DNA of 7,388 nucleotides from an uncultured Lachnospiraceae bacterium (GTDB taxonomy: Bacteria > Bacillota > Clostridia > Lachnospirales > Lachnospiraceae), in contig CADBTX010000048.1 in NCBI GenBank assembly GCA_902797705.1, positions 1 to 7,388 on the forward strand, in the 5' to 3' direction. Shown in pieces: positions 1 through 5,999 of this stretch (positions are counted from its first letter, which is position 1; each line of letters begins with the position of its first letter). The notes beneath the pieces were generated by a model, which made no database searches, had not been told where the DNA came from, and worked only from the letters and a program-made list of their open reading frames with translations. Both the position numbers and the translations under genes were made by a program.

Positions 1-897
1 GCAGCAGATGAAGCAGCTCCCGCAGCAGACAGCGGCGAGAAGCACTACAAGTTCGGATATACCTGCATGGACGGTACAAATCCCTTCTTCGTTACTATCC
101 AGGACGAGATGAAGTCTCTTATAGAGGCAAAGGGTGACGAGCTTGTTATCACCGATCCCGGTAATGATGTTACTAAGCAGATCTCACAGGTTGAGGATAT
201 GCTTTCACAGGATCTTGACGGTCTCTTCATGAACCCTGCAGATGCAGAAGGTATCCTTCCTGCACTTGATGCAGCTAAGGCTGAGGGCGTTCCCATGGTT
301 GGTTTCGATACAGAGGTTGCTGATCTTTCATACCTTGTATCCTACACCGGTTCCGATAACTACAATGCAGGTAAGGTTTGCGGTGAAGACCTTGTTAAGA
401 AGTGCCCTGACGGAGGAGATATCCTTGTTCTTGATTCTCCCACAATGCAGTCTGTAGTAGACAGGACAAACGGATTCCTTGATGCTATCGACGGACACGG
501 CTTCAACATCGTTGGACAGCAGGATGCAAAGGGTAACCTTGAGGTTGCTATGGGCATCGCAGAAGACCTGCTTCAGGCTCATCCCGATGTAGTAGCTATC
601 TTCGGCGGAAACGATCCTACAGCTCTTGGATGCCTTGCAGCAGCTAATGCAGCAGGCGTTAAGGATTGCAAGATCTACGGCGTTGACGGATCTCCTGACA
701 TCAAGTCCGAGCTTGCAAGCGGCGACACCCTCATCGAGGGAACAGGAGCTCAGTCTCCCAAGTCCATCGCTGACAAGGCTGTTGAGATCATGTATGATTA
801 CATGGAAGGCAAGGAAGTAGAAGACAGATATCCTGTTGAGACTTTCCTTATCACAGCTGAAAATGTTAACGACTACGGCACAGACGGATGGCAGTAA
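1..897 (+). CDS. Sugar ABC transporter substrate-binding protein, RbsB-like (5' end outside window)
   Basis: Extracytoplasmic receptor that should capture a monosaccharide and deliver it to the ATPase/permease pair downstream. The frame is open from base 1, so the start, signal peptide and lipobox lie upstream; 298 residues are visible. The first 14 or so residues are an Ala/Asp/Glu-rich linker, as found after the lipidated Cys of Gram-positive receptors. The rest fits the Peripla_BP_4 (ribose-binding) fold: NPFF near residue 27 at the start of the first strand, GFD with Asp103 in the first lobe, an Arg at 155 in VDRTNGF, GGND with Asn204, GVDG with Asp229 and a Gln at 251 in GAQSP. These match the positions of sugar-contacting residues known in E. 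coli RbsB. The set suggests an aldose, but the exact sugar (ribose, xylose, galactose or other) cannot be told from sequence alone. Codon use looks strongly biased, as expected for an abundant receptor. The gene ends in TAA and is followed by a terminator-like hairpin. Confidence 0.93.
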   Translation, partial: AADEAAPAADSGEKHYKFGYTCMDGTNPFFVTIQDEMKSLIEAKGDELVITDPGNDVTKQISQVEDMLSQDLDGLFMNPADAEGILPALDAAKAEGVPMVGFDTEVADLSYLVSYTGSDNYNAGKVCGEDLVKKCPDGGDILVLDSPTMQSVVDRTNGFLDAIDGHGFNIVGQQDAKGNLEVAMGIAEDLLQAHPDVVAIFGGNDPTALGCLAAANAAGVKDCKIYGVDGSPDIKSELASGDTLIEGTGAQSPKSIADKAVEIMYDYMEGKEVEDRYPVETFLITAENVNDYGTDGWQ

Positions 898-920
898 GTC
901 ATAGTATTCAATAAGTAACT

Positions 921-965
921 AAGCGCGGGGCTTTGTCCGATCATGTAAAAGCTCCGCGCTTTTTT
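921..965 (+). terminator. Intrinsic terminator/attenuator between receptor and ATPase genes
   Basis: A 14-bp stem (AAGCGCGGGGCTTT at 921-934 pairing with 948-961, one G-U pair) with a 13-base loop is followed by a T-run at 960-965. This is a canonical Rho-independent terminator. It lies 23 bases after the receptor stop codon, and no clear promoter follows before the ATPase at 1003. The simplest reading is partial termination: most transcripts end here or are protected from 3' decay, giving much more receptor than transporter core, as is known for other binding-protein-dependent operons. Full termination with a hidden promoter at 966-1000 is the alternative. Confidence 0.9.
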
Positions 966-1002
966 AGGAAAAACAGACTAAATTAGTGAAGCGGGTGTTG
1001 AT

Positions 1003-2487
1003 GTGAGCGATAAGACTATACTCAGAATGAAGAAGATCACCAAGACCTTCCCGGGCGTAAAAGCCTTAAGCGAGGTGGATTTCGACCTTAAAGAGGGTGA
1101 GGTACACGCTCTTCTCGGAGAGAACGGAGCCGGGAAGTCCACACTTATCAAGGTACTTGGCGGAATATATCACGCAGATTCAGGCGAGATAGAGATTGAA
1201 GACAAGGCTGTTAAGATTAACAGCGTTCAGGATGCCGAAGCAAACGGTATCGCCATCATTCATCAGGAACTGGTGCTGGTTCCCTACATGTCGGTGGCGG
1301 AGAATATCTTCCTTGGCCGTGAGCTTGGAGCAGGCGTCAGTGTAAACTTAAAAGCACAGGAAAAAGAAGCCCAGGCGGTTCTTGACAGACTGGGCATGGA
1401 TATAGATGCAAGGTCTCTCGTAAAGGATCTTTCCATTGCGAAACAGCAGATGGTTGAGATCACAAAGGCCGTTGCTACCAATTCAAAGATCCTGGTAATG
1501 GATGAGCCTACTTCTTCCATAAGTGAAAAGGAGGTTGAGAACCTCTTTAACATAATGAGGGATCTTACAAGCCACGGTGTTGGTATCATCTATATTTCCC
1601 ATAAAATGAGCGAGCTTTCAGAGATCTGTGACCGTGTTACAGTAATGCGTGACGGCGAATATGTTGGAACAAAGGTTGTGAAGGACACATCCAGGGATGA
1701 CCTCATCGCAATGATGGTAGGCCGTCAGCTTACCAGCTACTATGAAAGAGATTTTATAGAGCCGGGAGAAGAAGTGCTCCGTGTTGAGAATGTCAATGAC
1801 GGCAAGAGAGTATTCAATGTTTCCTTTAATCTGAAGAAGGGCGAGATAGTAGGTTTTGCCGGCCTTGTGGGTGCTGGACGGAGCGAGACCATGCAGGCTA
1901 TCTTCGGTCTTTCAAAGGGCGTTACCGGAGACGTATATATCCACGGTAAAAAAGTGGATATTAAGAGCCCCATAGATGCCATGAACAACGGCCTCGTTAT
2001 GGTTCCGGAAAGCCGTAAAGAGCAGGGCCTTTATCTTATCCAGGATGTAAAATATAATACAACCATTGAGATACTGGATCAGTTCATAAAGAATTTCAGG
2101 GTTGATCATTCCAAGGAAACCGAGGTCACCCAGAAGTATATCGACATGATGTCCACAAAGACTCCGAACCAGCAGCAGGTCATCGGAAATCTGTCCGGAG
2201 GAAACCAGCAGAAGGTTTTGATCGGACGCTGGCTTGCCACGGAACCCGATATCCTTATCCTCGATGAGCCCACCAGAGGTATCGATGTAGGCGCCAAGGC
2301 TGAGATCTATGCCATCATGAACAACCTTATCAAGCAGGGTGTGTCCATAATAATGATCAGTTCCGAAATGCCTGAGATAATCAATATGTCAGACAGGGTT
2401 TATGTCATGGCTGAAGGAAGCATCAAGGGATGTATAGATCATGAGGAAATATCACAGGAAGCTATCATGAAGCTTGCTGCTGTCTAG
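1003..2487 (+). CDS. Sugar ABC transporter ATP-binding protein, two-domain RbsA/MglA/XylG type
   Basis: Cytoplasmic ATPase that powers monosaccharide import through the neighbouring permease. It is 494 residues, normal for this duplicated family. Domain 1 has Walker A GENGAGKST (39-47), Q-loop Gln88, a relaxed signature LSIAKQQM (143-150), Walker B ILVMDEPT (163-170) and the switch His200. Domain 2 has the family's degenerate Walker A, GLVGAGRSE (287-295, Arg instead of Lys), a full signature LSGGNQQKV (397-405), Walker B ILILDEPT (417-424), and SSE where the switch His would be (453-455). This asymmetry is normal for RbsA-type proteins and implies unequal ATP sites. The start chosen is GTG at 1003, whose upstream Shine-Dalgarno is weak; ATG at 1027 (codon 9) is the only other good choice. 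The ATG at 1001 is immediately followed by TGA and cannot serve. Specific sugar unknown, hence no symbol. Confidence 0.96.
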   Translation: MSDKTILRMKKITKTFPGVKALSEVDFDLKEGEVHALLGENGAGKSTLIKVLGGIYHADSGEIEIEDKAVKINSVQDAEANGIAIIHQELVLVPYMSVAENIFLGRELGAGVSVNLKAQEKEAQAVLDRLGMDIDARSLVKDLSIAKQQMVEITKAVATNSKILVMDEPTSSISEKEVENLFNIMRDLTSHGVGIIYISHKMSELSEICDRVTVMRDGEYVGTKVVKDTSRDDLIAMMVGRQLTSYYERDFIEPGEEVLRVENVNDGKRVFNVSFNLKKGEIVGFAGLVGAGRSETMQAIFGLSKGVTGDVYIHGKKVDIKSPIDAMNNGLVMVPESRKEQGLYLIQDVKYNTTIEILDQFIKNFRVDHSKETEVTQKYIDMMSTKTPNQQQVIGNLSGGNQQKVLIGRWLATEPDILILDEPTRGIDVGAKAEIYAIMNNLIKQGVSIIMISSEMPEIINMSDRVYVMAEGSIKGCIDHEEISQEAIMKLAAV

Positions 2488-2514
2488 GATTTTGTCAGTA
2501 GGAGGGAAATAGAA

Positions 2515-3507
2515 ATGGACGAAAAGAATAAGAATGTATCGGCGGCACCGAGAAATGCCTTTATGAACTTTATTTTTGAAAATCTCGGTATTCTGGCCGC
2601 ACTTGTGGTACTGTGTCTGATACTTGGCCTTTTACCTGCCACCAGCCAGTACTTTGTTACCGTAAAGAACCTGTTTAACGTATTGAGGCAGATCTCCACC
2701 AACCTGCTCCTGGCCTGCGGAATGACCATGGTCATCATTCTCGGAGGTATCGATCTTTCGGTTGGTTCGGTTATCGCATTGAGCGGCGTACTTGCTGCCG
2801 GCGGCGTGGTAAGATATAATCTTCCCATAGTCCCTGCAATGTGCCTCGGACTGCTGGTTGGTATAGTATTCGGTCTCTTTAACGGATTTGTTATCTCAAA
2901 GACCACAATACCGCCCTTTATCGTAACCCTTGCAACAATGAATATCGCCAGAGGACTTGCCGGTGTTTATACAGGCGGTTCACCTGTCCGTGTTGTTACA
3001 AAGGAATGGCAGTGGATCGGTGCCGGATATGCCTTCGGAGTTCCGGTTCCGGTTATAATCATGATCCTTGTTTTCATCCTCTCGCTCCTTATCATCAACA
3101 GGACGAAGATGGGACGTTACATTTATGCAGTTGGCGGAAACAACCTGGCTGCAACCTATTCCGGAATAAATGTTTCAAAGGTTAAATTCTTCGTATATAC
3201 CTATTCAGGCATCATGGCCGGTCTTGCGGGAATAATCCTTGCTTCCCGTATGTACAGCGGACAGCCTACTGCCGGTGAAGGCGCGGAGATGGACGCCATC
3301 GCAGCGGTTGTTGTGGGCGGAACATCCATGTCCGGTGGATCCGGTAAGCTGGGCGGTACATTGATCGGTGCCCTGATCATCGGTATCTTAAATAACGGAC
3401 TTAACCTGATGAACGTCAATTCTTTCTGGCAGACGGTTGTAAAGGGTGTTGTTATCCTTCTCGCTGTTATGCTTGACTTCTTCAGGACAAGGAAAAAGAG
3501 TAAGTAA
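2515..3507 (+). CDS. Sugar ABC transporter permease, RbsC/XylH type
   Basis: Polytopic membrane subunit forming the sugar channel; it should pair with the ATPase encoded 27 bases upstream. It is 330 residues, the usual size for BPD_transp_2 (PF02653) permeases. Visible family marks are GGIDLSVGS (77-85) after the second hydrophobic block, a cytoplasmic-loop segment TKMGRYIYAVGGNN (197-210) of the type that contacts the ATPase, and the C-terminal stretch AAVVVGGTSMSGGSG (263-277) with GGTLIGALIIGILNNGLNL just after it. About eight to ten hydrophobic segments can be counted. The N-terminus is charged and cytoplasmic (MDEKNKN), and the C-terminus is basic (RTRKKSK), agreeing with the positive-inside rule. 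The start is fixed by a strong AGGAGGG at 2500-2506, eight bases before ATG. The ATPase and this gene are clearly one transcription unit. Confidence 0.96.
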   Translation: MDEKNKNVSAAPRNAFMNFIFENLGILAALVVLCLILGLLPATSQYFVTVKNLFNVLRQISTNLLLACGMTMVIILGGIDLSVGSVIALSGVLAAGGVVRYNLPIVPAMCLGLLVGIVFGLFNGFVISKTTIPPFIVTLATMNIARGLAGVYTGGSPVRVVTKEWQWIGAGYAFGVPVPVIIMILVFILSLLIINRTKMGRYIYAVGGNNLAATYSGINVSKVKFFVYTYSGIMAGLAGIILASRMYSGQPTAGEGAEMDAIAAVVVGGTSMSGGSGKLGGTLIGALIIGILNNGLNLMNVNSFWQTVVKGVVILLAVMLDFFRTRKKSK

Positions 3508-3517
3508 GGTATTTTGA

Positions 3518-4477
3518 ATGAATAAGAACCATCGTTGGAAGTATATATTATTATTCTTAGTTCTTGTGACGATCTTCGCAGTCGGCCTTAAGCCCACCCG
3601 GGCAAAGGCTGACTTCGGGGATTTCTCCGGGGACAGTGACTTCGGAGATTCCTGGGATTCGGGAGACTCGTGGGATTCGGGTGATTCCTGGGACTCAGGT
3701 GATTCCTGGGACTTTGGTTCCAACGATAACAGCTATTATGGAGGTTCTTCATCATCATCAGGCGGTCCTTTGGATGTTATGTCCTTTTTGATCGCCGGCG
3801 TCATAATAGCCGTTGTGCTTCTCGGCGGATCCCTGGGGAAAAATAAAAACAGGCCCCAGAGGGGACCCAGACCTGCAGGGGCTATGAGGACTTCCCAGTC
3901 CGGACTGCAGCCCATGCATGAATTTAAGAAGCTTGATCCCGGCTTTAATGAGTCTGCCCTCAGGGAAAGGCTTTCAAATCTCTATGTTCAGATGCAGGAA
4001 GCATGGCATGAAAAGAACATCGAGAGCCTGAAGCCCTACTTTACGGATGCTTTCTATAATCAGAGCGATCACCAGCTGGATATGAAGAGGAAGCAGGGCC
4101 AGACACCCTGCACGGAGAGAGTTGCGGTCATGGAGGTCACCTTCCGCGGCTTCTATCAGGCTAACGATATGGATCACCTGGTTGTGACAGTGAGATCCAG
4201 GCTTGTGGCCTATACTCTGGATGACGCCACAGGCAATGTGATAAGCGGCGACAGGCAGAGGGAGAAATTCATGGAATACGAGTGGGATATCGTTCGTAAG
4301 AGCGGTGTCATCACCGGAAAGACTGACAAGATGCAGAGTCTGTCCTGTCCTCACTGCGGCGCACCCGTCAATATCAATCAGACCGCGAAGTGCCCGTATT
4401 GCGGCAGCGTGATCACTGTAGACAATGAAGACTGGGCTCTTAATAACATAAAGGGTATTTCCCAGGTGACAAGGTAA
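3518..4477 (+). CDS. Tim44-like domain membrane protein with C-terminal zinc ribbon
   Basis: Function in bacteria is not well established; annotations of this type usually read 'zinc-ribbon domain-containing transport protein'. The 319 residues show, in order: a signal peptide (1-31, hydrophobic core about 9-23, AKA signal-peptidase-I-like site before Asp32); an acidic low-complexity segment with four GDSWD(S/F) hexapeptides (43-66); a Ser/Gly stretch; a transmembrane helix (about 86-106) followed by a basic KNKNRPQRGPR segment; a Tim44/NTF2-like domain (about 143-265, with LYVQMQEAWHEKN, LKPYFTDAFY and FMEYEWDIVRKSG); and a zinc ribbon with Cys277, Cys280, Cys292 and Cys295. If the signal is cleaved, the repeats face outside and the Tim44 and zinc parts face the cytosol, as the positive-inside rule predicts. 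ATG at 3518 is preceded by AAGG at 3506-3509, within the permease stop region. The 10-base gap to the permease and 4-base gap to the next gene suggest co-transcription. Domain call is from motif recall, not a profile search. Confidence 0.85.
   Translation: MNKNHRWKYILLFLVLVTIFAVGLKPTRAKADFGDFSGDSDFGDSWDSGDSWDSGDSWDSGDSWDFGSNDNSYYGGSSSSSGGPLDVMSFLIAGVIIAVVLLGGSLGKNKNRPQRGPRPAGAMRTSQSGLQPMHEFKKLDPGFNESALRERLSNLYVQMQEAWHEKNIESLKPYFTDAFYNQSDHQLDMKRKQGQTPCTERVAVMEVTFRGFYQANDMDHLVVTVRSRLVAYTLDDATGNVISGDRQREKFMEYEWDIVRKSGVITGKTDKMQSLSCPHCGAPVNINQTAKCPYCGSVITVDNEDWALNNIKGISQVTR
3644..3715 (+). repeat. Four tandem 18-bp units encoding GDSWDS
   Basis: Four in-frame 18-base units encode GDSWDS three times and GDSWDF once. 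Units differ mainly at third codon positions (GGA/GGT, GAT/GAC, TCC/TCG, TCG/TCA), so the peptide is conserved more tightly than the DNA, suggesting selection on the protein or an old expansion. The array lies in the predicted extracellular part of the Tim44-like protein, between signal peptide and transmembrane helix. A related sequence just upstream, DFGDFSGDSDF, may be a decayed unit. Copy number could vary among strains without breaking the frame. Confidence 0.93.
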
Positions 4478-4481
4478 GGCC

Positions 4482-5999
4482 ATGATCGCACTGACACTGC
4501 TGTTCATGCTCCTTGGTTTTGACAGGACGGAGTTCTTTCTGAAACCCGCTCTTTCCCGGCCATTCCCGGTCTATCTTTTGATGGGGCTTGTCATCAGCGC
4601 TGCAGTCTTTATGCTTCTTCTGTTTTTGGAGAAGAGAAAGTTAAATATGTTTTCAAAGCACGGCCCGGTTTTTTTGGCCGTGCTTTCTGTTCTTCTTTTT
4701 ATCGCGGAACTTATATTCACTTTTTCCGCCTTCTTTTACTCGGACTGGGATCCTGCAGGGGTGCTGGACTGCGTATACAAGCTTTTACGGATGGATAAGG
4801 AAAGCATAAACCTGGATTATTTTTCGGCCCATCCAAATAATCTGATGCTGGTCTTTATCTATCTTAAGACTCTTTTTATCGGCCGTTTATTCGGAACGGA
4901 GTCCGTTCTCTGTCTTATGGTGCTCCAGAGCCTTCTCTTTACACTTGGAGGAGTGCTGTTCTGCCTTATCATCCGGGATCTTATCTCTGAAAAAAGCGGA
5001 CTTGCCGCCTGGTTTATCTATGCCATCTATATCGGCTTTTCTCCCTATATCCTGATAACCTATTCCGACGCCATGGGACTTATCTTCCCCCTTATAATGA
5101 TAAGGCTCTTTCAGTGCAGGGAAAGACTTAAAAAGATCTATCCCCTGCTCCTCGGTGTTGCTGCGGCTTTCGGTTACGCCGTAAAGCCACAGACCGTGAT
5201 CGTTTTTATTGCGATATGTATGCTGAGCGCCCTTTATATGATCGTAAAAAGAAAGCCGGAGATAATGGCGGGGATAGTCGTATCCTTAATCTGTACAGGC
5301 CTCAGTCTCTTTCTTATTTCCGCTGTTCTCTATCCTTCTCTCGGTCTTTCCCTCGATAAGAAAAAGAGCTTTGGCTTTTCTCATTATCTCATGATGGGGC
5401 TTAATCCCGAGACCGACGGGGTGTATTCGGATCCCGATACGGAATTCACAAACGCTGCAGCGGATCCTTCCGAAAGACAGAGGGAAAACTTAAGGGTTGC
5501 GGGAGAACGTATAAGAGCCTACGGGATAAAGGGGATGGCTGGACATCTTATGAGAAAACAGCTAATCAATTTTTCTGACGGCACCTTCTCCTGGGGCATA
5601 GACGGGAATTTCTTTGCGGGTCCTAAGCTGGGAGACATGCCTGAAGTAAGGGGGGACAGCCCCTTAAGACCCCTTATATTGTCATTTCTTGTGACCGGAG
5701 AAAAGAATAACGGTCATTTCAGGGACATCATGCAGATATTCTGGCTCACGGTCCTTTTCTTTGGGGGAGTGGGAGAGTTGTTTTTGCTGAAGCGGATAAA
5801 AGAGGGCGGAGCGGTGGATGATCCTTCATTTCAGGTGATGGCCCTTTCGCTGCTCTCCATTCTCGGACTCATGATGTTCGAGCTTCTTTTCGAAGCGAAG
5901 GCCAGATATCTCTTCACGTACCTTCCCGTGTTTCTGATCCCGGGAGTATACGGAGCAGTTTCCTTATTCCGTATATTAAGGCGTCGCCTGCCTTCGTAA
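4482..5999 (+). CDS. Polytopic GT-C fold glycosyltransferase, GT39/PMT_2-like
   Basis: Probable membrane glycosyltransferase that moves a sugar from a polyprenyl-phosphate carrier to an acceptor outside the membrane; donor and acceptor unknown. The 505 residues contain roughly 11-13 hydrophobic segments. After the helix at about 61-85 comes a short loop with SDWDP (87-91); Asp88 or Asp90 is the likely counterpart of the catalytic Asp in the first outer loop of GT-C enzymes. YFSAHPNN (113-120) follows at the next helix. A large outer loop (about 291-395) carries HYLMMGLNP and SDGTFSWGIDGNFF, motifs I associate from memory with clostridial and lactobacillar homologues. The C-terminus has FELLFEAKARYLF, then a final helix and a basic tail RRRLPS. 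ATG at 4482 is supported by CAAGG at 4470-4474 and lies 4 bases after the previous stop, so translation may be coupled. The 54 or so residues before the canonical first helix are extra and hydrophobic; Met56 (4647) is a possible alternative start. The last 86 bases overlap the opposite-strand acyltransferase. Confidence 0.82.
   Translation: MIALTLLFMLLGFDRTEFFLKPALSRPFPVYLLMGLVISAAVFMLLLFLEKRKLNMFSKHGPVFLAVLSVLLFIAELIFTFSAFFYSDWDPAGVLDCVYKLLRMDKESINLDYFSAHPNNLMLVFIYLKTLFIGRLFGTESVLCLMVLQSLLFTLGGVLFCLIIRDLISEKSGLAAWFIYAIYIGFSPYILITYSDAMGLIFPLIMIRLFQCRERLKKIYPLLLGVAAAFGYAVKPQTVIVFIAICMLSALYMIVKRKPEIMAGIVVSLICTGLSLFLISAVLYPSLGLSLDKKKSFGFSHYLMMGLNPETDGVYSDPDTEFTNAAADPSERQRENLRVAGERIRAYGIKGMAGHLMRKQLINFSDGTFSWGIDGNFFAGPKLGDMPEVRGDSPLRPLILSFLVTGEKNNGHFRDIMQIFWLTVLFFGGVGELFLLKRIKEGGAVDDPSFQVMALSLLSILGLMMFELLFEAKARYLFTYLPVFLIPGVYGAVSLFRILRRRLPS
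4655..4686 (+). other. Perfect 11-bp terminator-like hairpin inside the glycosyltransferase gene
   Basis: AAAGCACGGCC at 4655-4665 is the exact reverse complement of 4676-4686, with a 10-base loop CGGTTTTTTT. The bases after the stem (4687-4702) are T-rich but interrupted. The structure sits about 170 bases into the reading frame, encoding part of the loop before the first canonical helix (residues about 58-69). Shape and arm composition resemble clostridial intrinsic terminators. In a translated message ribosomes would melt it; in an untranslated one it could stop transcription. Its function is not shown by sequence. Confidence 0.6.

Noticed and set aside
1861..1890. Arg in place of the Walker A Lys in the second ATPase domain, and a missing switch His
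   Set aside because: These are standard features of RbsA/MglA-type duplicated ATPases, not a defect.
3388..3723. Minus-strand frame with a striking ESPESQESPESHESP-type repeat
   Set aside because: It is the antisense reading of the GDSWDS repeat and the permease tail; the plus-strand protein has a signal peptide, domains and a ribosome site, while this frame has none.
3896..3907. Perfect 12-bp palindrome CAGTCCGGACTG
   Set aside because: One or two such palindromes are expected by chance in a window this size, and it lies inside coding sequence with no other signal.
3974..4507. 177-codon minus-strand open frame
   Set aside because: It is the reverse of the Tim44-like and zinc-ribbon coding region, with no recognisable domain and no ribosome site I could see.
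5647..5676. TAAGGGG with two possible partners CCCCTTA at 5660-5666 and 5670-5676
   Set aside because: A short 7-bp stem in coding sequence that could arise by chance from repeated Leu/Arg/Pro codons; no T-run or positional reason to assign a role.
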